Part shown: positions 19,604-28,701 of the stretch, piece after piece | Layout: every line of letters starts with the position of its first letter | How positions within the stretch are numbered: position 1 is the first letter of the stretch | Source: Pseudomonadota bacterium | GTDB lineage: Bacteria > Pseudomonadota > Gammaproteobacteria > Burkholderiales > Thiobacillaceae | Length of the DNA: 64,000 nt | Direction: 5' to 3' | NCBI GenBank assembly: GCA_021783275.1 | Contig: JAJXUA010000002.1 | Span: forward strand, 1 to 64,000 | Made by a program: the position numbers and the translations under genes | The notes under the pieces: generated by a model | The model's input: the letters and a program-made list of their open reading frames with translations, nothing else | What the model was told of the DNA's origin: nothing | Database searches by the model: none

Positions 19604-21574
19604 TCAGTCGCCCATGCCCATAACGATATAGCCGGTCGGGCACACGTCTGCACAGATATGGCAGCCGATACACTTGCCGTAGTCGGTGTCCACATAACGG
19701 CCCACCGTCGGGTTGTCTTTCTTCTTGACCTTGAACACGGCGGTCTGCGGGCAGTACACCACGCAGTTGTCGCATTCGAAACACTGGCCGCAGGACATGC
19801 AGCGCTTGGCTTCTTCAATGGTCTTCTTGTCCGACAGGGCATGCAGACGCTCTTCGAAGTTACCCAGTGCGCCTTCCTTGTCGAGCACGGTCACGTCACG
19901 GATGTTGCGTTCTACCGCCGGGAAATGGCCGAGGAACAGTTCGTTGTGCGGAATGATATGACGCGACGAACGGTCTTCGAAGTTGTGCAGCAGATCTTTA
20001 CGCTCGGACGTACCCATGTCCTGGCCCTTGATCTCGTTGTACTCGTGACCCGATTCCAGCCATTTGCGAATCTGGTCAAAGTGATGCACGTCGACTTTCG
20101 GACGCTTCTCGAGTTCTTTCTTGCCCGACAGGAAGGCATCGATGCCATCCACCGCAATTGAAGCATGGCCAATGGCCGTGGTCAGCAAATGCGGCTTGAT
20201 CACGTCGCCGCCGACGAAGATGTGCTCTTTGCCAGGGTAGCGGTAGTTCTTGTCGGCCTTGATCAGACCGTTGTTGTTGTTGAAGCCTTCGATGCCGGTG
20301 AAGTCCACACCCTGACCAATCGCCGAAACGATGAGGTCGGCCGGCAGATCACGCTCGGTACCGGCAGTGATCTTGGTTTCTTTGCCTTCCATCGTGAAGT
20401 CGGCAACGCGCAGCGCAATGGCACGGCCTCTTTCGTCGAGCACACAGGCAATCGGGGTCACGCCGCCGAGGATTTCGATGCCTTCCTGCTGCGCATGTTC
20501 GATTTCGTGCTTGGAGGCGTTCATCTTGTCGATGGTGGCACGCGACACCAGGGTCACGTCCGCACCGTCACGCGCCGAGATCGACGCCACGTCGTGCGCC
20601 ATGTGGCCGGCAATGACGTTTTCTGCCGCTGGACGCTCGTCAGCCGTACCACTCTTGGTGACGTTACCCAGACGACGCGCAACGGTCACGACGTCAATCG
20701 AGGTATCGCCACCGCCGATCACGACGACGCGCGAGCCGACGTGCTGCAGTCGGCCTTCGTTGAACGCACGGAGGAAGGCGACAGCGGTCACGACGTTCGG
20801 CGCTTCGGCACCGGGCACCGGCAGCGGACGGCCCGCCTGTGCACCCATTGCCATGAAGATGGCGTCGAATTCCTTTTCGATGTCATCAAACGCGACATCG
20901 GTGCCCACGCGGGTCTTGAGACGGGTTTCGACGCCCATTTCAATGATGCGGCCGATTTCCGAATCAAGCATTTCACGCGGGGTACGGAAGCCGGGAATGC
21001 CGTAGCGCATCATGCCGCCGAGCTCTTCGTGCTCGTCGAAAATGGTGACGCCGTGGCCTTTGAGTCGCAGCTGATACGCCGCAGCCAGACCGGCCGGGCC
21101 CGCGCCGATGATGGCCACTTTCTTCCCGGTTTCAGCCGCCGCAGCGGTGAATTTCATGTTGTTTTCGATACCCCAGTCGCCGACGAAATGCTCAACCGAG
21201 TTGATGCCGACGTGGTCTTCCACCATGTTGCGGTTACAGCCCGATTCACACGGTGCCGGGCAGACACGCCCCATCACTGCGGGGAAAGGATTGGCCGAGG
21301 TGATGCGCTCGAACGCATATTGTTGCCAGGTCACACCTGCGGGCGGCTTCTCGATGCCACGCACGATATTGAGGTAGCCGCGAATGTCTTCACCCGCCGG
21401 GCAGGAGCCCTGGCAAGGCGGCGTGGACAACATGTATTCCGGGCACTTGTGCGTCCAGCTGGCCTGAAAAATCAGGTCCTGGGCCGAGCGCACATTCGCC
21501 GGGGTCTCGCCGTCCTTGTAACGACGCCACGTAACGCCTTCGGTTTTCGTCCCTTTATTCGTCGTAACAGCCAT
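19604..21574 (-). CDS. dsrL: DsrL, FAD/Fe-S NAD(P)H:acceptor oxidoreductase
   Basis: GltD-like: CPAPCESGCNRN...VAIIGAGPAGLAAAYQLRLKGH...; C-terminal CMSCGQCFECDNCVVYCP...CIGCHICADVCPTG; dsr synteny. Confidence 0.95.
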   Translation of the reverse strand: MAVTTNKGTKTEGVTWRRYKDGETPANVRSAQDLIFQASWTHKCPEYMLSTPPCQGSCPAGEDIRGYLNIVRGIEKPPAGVTWQQYAFERITSANPFPAVMGRVCPAPCESGCNRNMVEDHVGINSVEHFVGDWGIENNMKFTAAAAETGKKVAIIGAGPAGLAAAYQLRLKGHGVTIFDEHEELGGMMRYGIPGFRTPREMLDSEIGRIIEMGVETRLKTRVGTDVAFDDIEKEFDAIFMAMGAQAGRPLPVPGAEAPNVVTAVAFLRAFNEGRLQHVGSRVVVIGGGDTSIDVVTVARRLGNVTKSGTADERPAAENVIAGHMAHDVASISARDGADVTLVSRATIDKMNASKHEIEHAQQEGIEILGGVTPIACVLDERGRAIALRVADFTMEGKETKITAGTERDLPADLIVSAIGQGVDFTGIEGFNNNNGLIKADKNYRYPGKEHIFVGGDVIKPHLLTTAIGHASIAVDGIDAFLSGKKELEKRPKVDVHHFDQIRKWLESGHEYNEIKGQDMGTSERKDLLHNFEDRSSRHIIPHNELFLGHFPAVERNIRDVTVLDKEGALGNFEERLHALSDKKTIEEAKRCMSCGQCFECDNCVVYCPQTAVFKVKKKDNPTVGRYVDTDYGKCIGCHICADVCPTGYIVMGMGD

Positions 21575-21620
21575 GTTGGTTCTCCTAACGCCTGAGTAAC
21601 TTGAAGTAGATAAATTGCAA

Positions 21621-23162
21621 TCAGTCAGCCTGTGCGGGCACGTCCAGAATGATTGCTTTTGCGACGAGTTGGTGGACGCCGCCCACCATGCTCATGTCGA
21701 AACCGTATTTGGGCAGCACTTTGGTGAACTGCGCCTTGCAGATCGCGCAAATCGTTGCCATGAAATTGACCTGGTATTCCTGCACCACGGCATTCAGCGC
21801 GGTGGCACGCGGCAATGCGCCCTTGACCCGGACTTCCATCAGGTCATCGGTGAGCAGGCCGCCGCCGCCACCGCAGCAGAACGTCGATTCGTAAATCGTG
21901 TCGTCCGCCATGTTGTGAAAATTGTTGACGACCGAATTGATCAGTTCGCGTGGAATGGCAAATTGCCCACCAGGCTCGGTGCCCATGCGCGAAGCACGCG
22001 CCACGTTGCACGAGTCGTGATAGGTCACGATCAGATCGTCGTTCTTCGACGGATCAACCTTGATCTTGCCCGACTTGATGAGATCGTTGGTCAGCTCACA
22101 AATGTGTTGCGGCTGAGGGTAATCGTGATTCAGCTGTTTTTGCAGCTCGACCGAGAACGGATCGTCCGCGCCGTAACCAATACCGGTCAGCGTGTTCCAG
22201 AAGCTGTAGGCCACGCGCCAGGCGTGCCCACATTCGCCGACGACGATACGCTTGACGCCGAGTTCCAGCGCGGCGTCGCGGATCCGCATCGCCACCTTGC
22301 GCATGGTTTCGTAGTTGCCGTTGAACAAGCCGAAATTGCCCGCCTCGGAAGCTTTCGAAGACAGCGTCCAGCTGGTTCCGGCGGCATGGAACACCTTGGC
22401 ATAGCCAATCAGCGATTCGACATGGGGCTCGGAGAAGAAGTCGGCAGAAGGGGTGACGAGCAGCACTTCTGCGCCCACTACGTCGAGTGGCAGTTTCACT
22501 GGCGCGCCAGTGTCGGCCTCGATGTCTTCTTCCAGACCTTCCAGCGTATCGGCCAGCGCAGGCCCGGGCAAACCGAGGTTGTTACCGATCTTCTGGACTT
22601 TGCCGAGAATCTCGTTGGAATACTTTTGCCCCATCCCGACATGGTTGAGGATTTCGCGACCCGCCATGGTGATTTCAGCGGTATCGATGCCATACGGGCA
22701 GAACACCGAGCAGCGGCGACATTCGGAACACTGGTGGTAATAGTTGTACCAGTCGTCGAGCACTTCCTTGGTCAGATCCTTGGCGCCCACCAGCTTGGGG
22801 AACAGCTTGCCCGGCAGCGTGAAATAGCGACGATAAACCTGGCGCATCAGATCCTGGCGCGCAACCGGCATGTTTTTCGGGTCGGACGTGCCCAGATAAT
22901 AGTGACACTTGTCAGTACACGCGCCGCAATGCACACAGGCATCCAGGAACACCTTCATCGAGCGGTACTTGCCCAGCAGGTCGCCCATTTTTTCGATGGC
23001 GCGCTCTTTCCAGTCTTCCCCGAGTTCGTGGGGATAGCCCATGAAATCCTGCACCGGCTGGCCCGCAATAAAGCTCTTGGAATGCGCCATCACGCCTTCA
23101 CGCAGCTTCGGAACCTCGATCGTGTCCTTGATTTCCGGAATATCAAATTCAGCAGCAGCCAA
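21621..23162 (-). CDS. dsrK: DsrK, HdrD-like catalytic subunit
   Basis: CVHCGACTDKCHYYLGTSDPKNMPVARQ...CSECRRCSVFCPYGIDTAE...; CCG domain ...CCGGGGGL. Confidence 0.96.
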   Translation of the reverse strand: MAAAEFDIPEIKDTIEVPKLREGVMAHSKSFIAGQPVQDFMGYPHELGEDWKERAIEKMGDLLGKYRSMKVFLDACVHCGACTDKCHYYLGTSDPKNMPVARQDLMRQVYRRYFTLPGKLFPKLVGAKDLTKEVLDDWYNYYHQCSECRRCSVFCPYGIDTAEITMAGREILNHVGMGQKYSNEILGKVQKIGNNLGLPGPALADTLEGLEEDIEADTGAPVKLPLDVVGAEVLLVTPSADFFSEPHVESLIGYAKVFHAAGTSWTLSSKASEAGNFGLFNGNYETMRKVAMRIRDAALELGVKRIVVGECGHAWRVAYSFWNTLTGIGYGADDPFSVELQKQLNHDYPQPQHICELTNDLIKSGKIKVDPSKNDDLIVTYHDSCNVARASRMGTEPGGQFAIPRELINSVVNNFHNMADDTIYESTFCCGGGGGLLTDDLMEVRVKGALPRATALNAVVQEYQVNFMATICAICKAQFTKVLPKYGFDMSMVGGVHQLVAKAIILDVPAQAD

Positions 23163-23215
23163 TGGGGTGTCCTTTATCCGTTTTCAGGTGTTTGTCTGTC
23201 GCGCAGGCAAACCCG

Positions 23216-23932
23216 TTATTTTTGGTCCAGCCGCGCCGCCCACGCCGCGATGTGACGACGCTCGCGCGGGTTGTCCACCTGATTGCGGGTGGGGCTGAAA
23301 AACAGGCCGGGCGCATGAAGCAGCTTGCTGATGGGGAAAATCGCCATCAGCAGCGCCACCATGACCAGATGCGCCAGGATAATCGGCTCTTGCGGGACGG
23401 GCTGCACGTCCAGATAAATCAAACCCATGAAAAACGTTTTCAGCGCAACGATATCGGTATGGGCAACGAAGGTCGTCAGCATGCCGGTTATGCCGATGCC
23501 CAGTATCAAGACCAGCATCAGGAAATCGGACGGAGTCGAAATATAGCGGACGCGATCCACCAGAAAACGCCGCGCCAGCAAGCCGGCCAGACCGATCACC
23601 ATCATGAAGCTGGCGTATTTACCAAAAGGCTGAATGAACACCAGCCATTCGGGAATCGGATTGATGAAATAGCGCAGGTGACGCACCAGCACCAGCAACA
23701 TGCCAAAGTGAAACAGCCAGCCAAACACCCAGATCCACTTGTTCGCCTTGAACAGCGATTCAAACACCACGACTTCTTTGGCCATGCGATACACCACGCC
23801 AGCCTGGGTGGTCGGCGCAGGCGTAGTCGGGATCACGAGCGGCGCAGGGGTGCGGCTGTAATCATAAATCTTGAACGCCAGACCCACGACGAGCAGGAGC
23901 GTCGCAAGGTAGAACATCCCGGCAAAAACCAT
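23216..23932 (-). CDS. dsrM: DsrM, membrane cytochrome b subunit
   Basis: MVFAGMFYLATLLLVVGLAFKIYDYSRTPAPLVIPTTPAPTT...; NarI-like; next to dsrK. Start inferred within the 23992 ORF. Confidence 0.92.
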   Translation of the reverse strand: MVFAGMFYLATLLLVVGLAFKIYDYSRTPAPLVIPTTPAPTTQAGVVYRMAKEVVVFESLFKANKWIWVFGWLFHFGMLLVLVRHLRYFINPIPEWLVFIQPFGKYASFMMVIGLAGLLARRFLVDRVRYISTPSDFLMLVLILGIGITGMLTTFVAHTDIVALKTFFMGLIYLDVQPVPQEPIILAHLVMVALLMAIFPISKLLHAPGLFFSPTRNQVDNPRERRHIAAWAARLDQK

Positions 23933-24069
23933 CGTCAAGGTAGACAAATCCCAACTCCTGCTTGTTTTATGATCCGCTTCGATAGCACACACGATGCGCT
24001 ATCGAAGCGTGGCTTATTCAAGCCAACGCATCGCAATCACCCGGCCAGCCGGGCGATTGACATGCAGCT

Positions 24070-24405
24070 TTAGATACAGCCTGTAGGCTTCGGCAGGCCG
24101 GCAATCTTACAAGCCTGCTTGGCGGGGCCGTAGGGGAACAACTCGTACAGGTACTTGTTGTTGCCTTTATCGGGACCGAGCTTCTTGCCGATCGCCTTGG
24201 TCAGAACGCGGACAGCCGGTGCGATCTGGTATTCGGCGTAGTACTCACGCAGGAAGTTGACAACTTCCCAGTGCGAATCGGTCAGGTCGACTTTTTCTTC
24301 GACAGCCATGTACTTGGCCACGTCTTCGTTCCACTGCGACAGATCGACCAGATAGCCTTCTTCGTCGACTTCGTACTCTTTACCAGCGATATCTACCATG
24401 GGCAT
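24070..24405 (-). CDS. dsrC: DsrC, sulfur carrier with two C-terminal Cys
   Basis: MPMVDIAGKEYEVDEEGYLVDLSQWNEDVAKYMAVEE...QACKIAGLPKPTGCI. Confidence 0.97.
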   Translation of the reverse strand: MPMVDIAGKEYEVDEEGYLVDLSQWNEDVAKYMAVEEKVDLTDSHWEVVNFLREYYAEYQIAPAVRVLTKAIGKKLGPDKGNNKYLYELFPYGPAKQACKIAGLPKPTGCI

Positions 24406-24427
24406 AGCAATACTCCTTTATTTAAAG

Positions 24428-24727
24428 TTACAGCCAAGACTGGCAGGTGTTGTGTTCTGCGACGAGATCCACGAAACCGCCGAAATCCACGACATTGACG
24501 CCGTCCAGCACGCGCCCGGCCATGCCGCGCGCTGCCAGATCGGGACCGAGCGCGTAAACCTTGAGGCCAGCCGCCGCTGCCTGGATTTTCGCCGCCGCTG
24601 CGCTGCCCTTCGTCGCCGCGTACACCGCGTCTTCAATCAGCAATACAGCAGAACCCTGAGTGGCCATGGCGAGGCAGCTTTCCAGCGAACCGCGTTCCGT
24701 GGCCGATTTATTCACAATATGCAACAT
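24428..24727 (-). CDS. dsrH: DsrH, sulfurtransferase complex subunit (TusB-like)
   Basis: MLHIVNKSATERGSLESCLAMATQGSAVLLIEDAVYAA. Confidence 0.94.
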   Translation of the reverse strand: MLHIVNKSATERGSLESCLAMATQGSAVLLIEDAVYAATKGSAAAAKIQAAAAGLKVYALGPDLAARGMAGRVLDGVNVVDFGGFVDLVAEHNTCQSWL

Positions 24728-24737
24728 ATCCGTTCCC

Positions 24738-25133
24738 TTAGAAGCTGATGACGACGTCTTGCTCGGCCATGAGATTGGCCATCTCCGGCACGGACAATAC
24801 GGTCACGTCAACAATCAGGTCGTCCTCGGACAAACCACGCGCATCCATCGAAGCCTGGTCAACATAGAGTTTCTCGATGTCGTAGCCTTCCAGCGCACGG
24901 TAGGTCTTGGAAAAATCCTTGACCTCGATCCCCTTGCTGTCGATGCCCTTGATCAGCTGATACACGCCGTCGCCGGTGAATACCATGCTCACATCCTGAT
25001 CGAACGCTGCCGTAATCAGCACCACTTCCAGACCTTCGAGCGCATACACAGTACCGTGTGGCGCTTTGCGGTTCAGGAACATGAATTTCTTGACGACGCC
25101 CGAGCCGTCATCCATATCATCCATATCACTCAT
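24738..25133 (-). CDS. dsrF: DsrF, sulfurtransferase complex subunit (TusC-like)
   Basis: KFMFLNRKAPHGTVYALEGLEVVLITAAFDQDVSMVFTGDGVYQL; synteny. Confidence 0.94.
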   Translation of the reverse strand: MSDMDDMDDGSGVVKKFMFLNRKAPHGTVYALEGLEVVLITAAFDQDVSMVFTGDGVYQLIKGIDSKGIEVKDFSKTYRALEGYDIEKLYVDQASMDARGLSEDDLIVDVTVLSVPEMANLMAEQDVVISF

Positions 25134-25145
25134 TTTCTTCTACCC

Positions 25146-25505
25146 TTAATCGCCGAACGTAACGAGACGATCGTATTGAATGCCCATTTCCACCAGCTGA
25201 CCCAGACCCGAAATACGAAAGCCGGGGGCCAGCACGTCGTCGTTGATGCCGCGGCGCTGCGCGGCGGCCACACACACCACCAGATCAACACCGTGATCGG
25301 CAGCGAGCTTGGACCAGCGTGCAGAGACGTTGCGGTCGTCCTGCGGCGGGGTCGCCAGACGCGTGGAGTTGTTCACACCATCGTGATAGAAGAAAACGCG
25401 CGGAACGCTATGACCTTTCTCGATCGCCGTGCGGGCGAAGAGGAAAGCCGAATCACTGGCCTGATGGGTATAAGGCCCTTCGTTTACAAGAATGCCGAAT
25501 TGCAT
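25146..25505 (-). CDS. dsrE: DsrE, sulfurtransferase (TusD-like)
   Basis: MQFGILVNEGPYTHQASDSAFLFARTAIEKGHSVPRVFFYHDGV...VVCVAAAQRRGI (conserved Cys). Confidence 0.95.
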   Translation of the reverse strand: MQFGILVNEGPYTHQASDSAFLFARTAIEKGHSVPRVFFYHDGVNNSTRLATPPQDDRNVSARWSKLAADHGVDLVVCVAAAQRRGINDDVLAPGFRISGLGQLVEMGIQYDRLVTFGD

Positions 25506-25543
25506 GGCTCACTCAAACTCCGAAAATACTGTCTTATTGATCG

Positions 25544-25576
25544 AACACCCGCCGCAGACTGGCTGCGGCGGGTGTT
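25544..25576 (-). other. Perfect 14-bp intercistronic hairpin between dsrB and dsrE
   Basis: AACACCCGCCGCAG-actgg-CTGCGGCGGGTGTT. Confidence 0.85.
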
Positions 25577-25595
25577 GACGGCTTGCTGAACGCGC

Positions 25596-26666
25596 TTAGA
25601 AGCGGATGTGCGCCGAAGCGTTCAGGTTGGCACGGCCACCACGCCAGTTATCGATGTGATATTTGGTGAAGGGCAGGCCGGTTTTTTCGAAGAATGCCGG
25701 CCAGCCAATGCGCTCGATCCAGTCGATCATGCGCTCCCACGGCTTGCCATCTTCCTTGTAGGTTGCGAGGATTTTTTTCACAACTTCGCTAACTTCCGGC
25801 CAGCGCGGTGCGTTGTTCGGCAGACCCGAGGCCACCAGCTTGTGGAAAGTGGGCTTGGAACGCGCGTTGGAGTTCTTGCCGCCGACCCAGATCGCGATCT
25901 TCGAATGCTCGGGATCGTTGATCTGCATCGGGGGACACGGGGGGAAGCACGCGCCACAGCAGATGCACTTCTTCTCGTCCACTTCCAGCGAGGGCTTGCC
26001 GTTCACCAGAGCGGGACGAATTGCCGCGACCGGGCAACGCGCGACGACCGAAGGACGTTCGCACACGTTAGCCACCAGATCGTGGTTGATTTTCGGCGGC
26101 TTGGTGTGCTGAACGATGATCGCGATGTCGGCCTGGCCGCCACAGTTGATTTCGCAGCACGAGGTCGAGAGCTTGACGCGGTTAGGCATCTCGCACTTGA
26201 CGAAGTCGTCGTACAGCTCGTCCATCAGCGCCTTCACCACGCCGGAAGCGTCGGTGCCGGGAATGTCGCAATGCAGCCAACCCTGGGTGTGGGCGATCAT
26301 CGAGACCGAGTTCGCGGTCCCACCGATGGGGTATCCCTTGTCGTTCAGCGCCTTGATCAGCGGCTCGACTTTGGAACCGTCGGCAACCATGTATTCAATG
26401 TTCGAACGTGCGGTGAAACGGACAAAACCGTCGCCGTACTGGTCAGCGATATCAGCCAGTTCGCGGATGGTGTAGTGATCCATCTGGCGCGCGGTACCCG
26501 CTTTGACGGTCCAGACTTCGTCGCCAGATTCAGCGCGGTGATACAGGACACCCGGTTTCGGATGGCTATGGAAAGTCCACTTGCCATAGTTTTTGACCAT
26601 GACAGGATGCATGTAGGGCATCGGGTCCGGTGCGCCAGACTCGATAGGGGGGCGTAAATCAGCCAT
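25596..26666 (-). CDS. dsrB: Reverse-type dissimilatory sulfite reductase subunit beta
   Basis: MADLRPPIESGAPDPMPYMHPVMVKNYGKWTFHSHPKPGVLYHRAESGDEVWTVKAG; siroheme/Fe-S Cys motifs. Confidence 0.97.
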   Translation of the reverse strand: MADLRPPIESGAPDPMPYMHPVMVKNYGKWTFHSHPKPGVLYHRAESGDEVWTVKAGTARQMDHYTIRELADIADQYGDGFVRFTARSNIEYMVADGSKVEPLIKALNDKGYPIGGTANSVSMIAHTQGWLHCDIPGTDASGVVKALMDELYDDFVKCEMPNRVKLSTSCCEINCGGQADIAIIVQHTKPPKINHDLVANVCERPSVVARCPVAAIRPALVNGKPSLEVDEKKCICCGACFPPCPPMQINDPEHSKIAIWVGGKNSNARSKPTFHKLVASGLPNNAPRWPEVSEVVKKILATYKEDGKPWERMIDWIERIGWPAFFEKTGLPFTKYHIDNWRGGRANLNASAHIRF

Positions 26667-26692
26667 GTTTGTTCTCCAACAGATTTGATACG

Positions 26693-26718
26693 CGGGTTTT
26701 GGTGATTACCAAAACCCG
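26693..26718 (-). other. Perfect 11-bp intercistronic hairpin between dsrA and dsrB
   Basis: CGGGTTTTGGT-gatt-ACCAAAACCCG. Confidence 0.85.
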
Positions 26719-26732
26719 GGGATAAGCAGCGA

Positions 26733-28034
26733 TCAGGCAGCGGACTGCTTGTACTCGTTCCATTTTTCGACTTGCTCGTCCCAGTCGTCGGAACGGAAGT
26801 ATGGGTTGGAACGCGGCTCTTTGATCATGTTGGGGTCAACCGGAATATCCAGACCTTCGAGGAAGTTGGTCAGGCCGATACGCTCGATCATTTCGCCGGT
26901 ACGCTCATGCTCCAGCGCGTTTTCAGCGAAGAAGTCGAGAATGTTGCGTGCCAGTTCGTTCAGTTTTTCGAAGTCTTCGTCCGATTCGAGCTTCATGAAC
27001 GGGATCACCACGGTGCCCATGGAGGCGCCGATTTTCAGCACGCCCTTGCCGCCCACCAGGATCGACACACCTTTGTCAACGCCGGGCAGCAGGCCGCCGG
27101 GGATGACGTTCAGGCAATGCATGCAGCGCACGCAGTTTTTGTTGTCGATGCACATCGTCTGACCGTTGCCGAGGTCGGCGGTCGAGACAGTGTTAGCGAC
27201 AGCCACTTTACCGGTTTCAACCAGGGTGATCGCCTTGGTCGGGCACTTGCTGATGACGTCGTTGACGAGGTCATTCATGCCGTGGGCTTTGAAGTAGTCC
27301 TGAACTTGCGCTTCGTTGACGCGGATGTTGTCGCGCCAAGTACCGATGGTCGCCATGTCCGAACGCTGGATAGCGTTGACACAGTCGTTCGGGCAGCCCG
27401 AGAACTTGAACTTGAATTTGTACGGCAGCGACGGACGGTGCATGTCGTCGAGGTTGTTGTTGATGACGGTACGCAGCGCTTTGGCTTCGTCGTAGCACGA
27501 CATTTCGCAACGCGCAGCGCCGACACACGACATCGAGGTACGCAGCGCGGGGCCTGCACCACCCAGGTCGAAGCCCATTTCGTTGAAGGCGTCGAAGGCG
27601 CCCTGCACGTCAGCGGTCTTGATGCCTTGGAACATGATGTCGCCGGACTGGCCGTGGAACGCGATCAGGCCCGAACCACCTTTGTCAGACCACACGTCGC
27701 ACATTTTGCGCAGCAGATCCGAACTGTAATGCATGCCTGCCGGGGGCTGAACACGCAGGGTGTGGAATTCAGCGGCTTCCGGGAAAATCGGGTTGTGGTT
27801 TTCGTCTTTCAGTTCGGTGAAACGCGGAATCACGCCGCCGCCGTAACCGAACACACCCACGGTACCGCCCTTCCAGTAACCGAATTTGGTTTTGTAAGAG
27901 GTTTCCAGCTGACCCATCAGGTCAACCATCATGTCGTTGTCTTTAGCCAGACGCTTGAGGCCAGTCACGAAACTGGGCCACGGGCCGCTTTCGAGCTGAT
28001 CCAGATTGGGCGTATCAATCATTTGCTTTGCCAT
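26733..28034 (-). CDS. dsrA: Reverse-type dissimilatory sulfite reductase subunit alpha
   Basis: TPNLDQLESGPWPSFVTGLKRLA...YGGGVIPRF...SGCPNDCVNAIQRSD; DsrA. Confidence 0.97.
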   Translation of the reverse strand: MAKQMIDTPNLDQLESGPWPSFVTGLKRLAKDNDMMVDLMGQLETSYKTKFGYWKGGTVGVFGYGGGVIPRFTELKDENHNPIFPEAAEFHTLRVQPPAGMHYSSDLLRKMCDVWSDKGGSGLIAFHGQSGDIMFQGIKTADVQGAFDAFNEMGFDLGGAGPALRTSMSCVGAARCEMSCYDEAKALRTVINNNLDDMHRPSLPYKFKFKFSGCPNDCVNAIQRSDMATIGTWRDNIRVNEAQVQDYFKAHGMNDLVNDVISKCPTKAITLVETGKVAVANTVSTADLGNGQTMCIDNKNCVRCMHCLNVIPGGLLPGVDKGVSILVGGKGVLKIGASMGTVVIPFMKLESDEDFEKLNELARNILDFFAENALEHERTGEMIERIGLTNFLEGLDIPVDPNMIKEPRSNPYFRSDDWDEQVEKWNEYKQSAA

Positions 28035-28143
28035 TATTTATCTCCTAGAAATTTCGAAATGCCCGCCTAGCCGACTGCCAACGGTATTCCAGTATCGTAT
28101 TGGCTTGTTAGCCAGCTCACCATCATTCTCATGGGTAAATCGA

Positions 28144-28184
28144 CTACTCCATATGGGTAGGTGCTGCCTACCCATATGGAGTAG
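28144..28184. promoter_or_regulatory. 18-bp perfect inverted repeat in the dsrA / cas6-like divergent intergenic region
   Basis: CTACTCCATATGGGTAGG-tgctg-CCTACCCATATGGAGTAG. Confidence 0.75.
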
Positions 28185-28322
28185 TTTGCTTTCCCCAACA
28201 CGGGAATGCCCCTGCGGCTTCGTTAGTGCGACAGTGTGTCTGTGCCACAGGAGCCGATAAGAGTATTAAAATATCGGGCTCAACGCAAGCCCTGTCCGTG
28301 CAGGGATCATGTTGGGTACCTG

Positions 28323-28346
28323 CCGGGCCGCAATTGATCGGCCCGG
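28323..28346. other. GC-rich inverted repeat CCGGGCCG-n8-CGGCCCGG upstream of the plus-strand cluster
   Basis: Perfect 8-bp arms; no T-tract. Confidence 0.5.
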
Positions 28347-28455
28347 TGCTGTCGCCAGTCGGGTTGATTCGGCCTGACGAAAACAATTAAATGAGCACCG
28401 CCGGTTGAATCTTGCATCTGCAACCACAATTTGGCGTTTTACGGATCGAGATGCA

Positions 28456-28701
28456 ATGCCTGAAATTACCCCGATAGACAAAATGCGGCTCGCCTTTGGC
28501 GGCCAGGAAATTGAATTCCAGCACCTGATCCATGAAGCGGGGGGCGTGCCCTTCCTGCGCATACGCATACGCGAGAGCAAGCGTTTCACCATTTTCGATG
28601 TGGATCCGGCCAGTGCGGCCAAGTGGATCGACATCATGCAGACCTGGGTGGCAGATCACCCCAATCCCGGTGACACGCCGCAGGCCGGAGAGGCCGCGTG
28701 A
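28456..28701 (+). CDS. Small conserved-looking hypothetical protein upstream of the Cas6-like gene
   Basis: MPEITPIDKMRLAFGGQEIEFQHLIHEAGGVPFLRIRIRESKRFTIFDVDPASAAKWIDIMQTW; stop overlaps the next ATG (28698). Confidence 0.75.
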   Translation: MPEITPIDKMRLAFGGQEIEFQHLIHEAGGVPFLRIRIRESKRFTIFDVDPASAAKWIDIMQTWVADHPNPGDTPQAGEAA

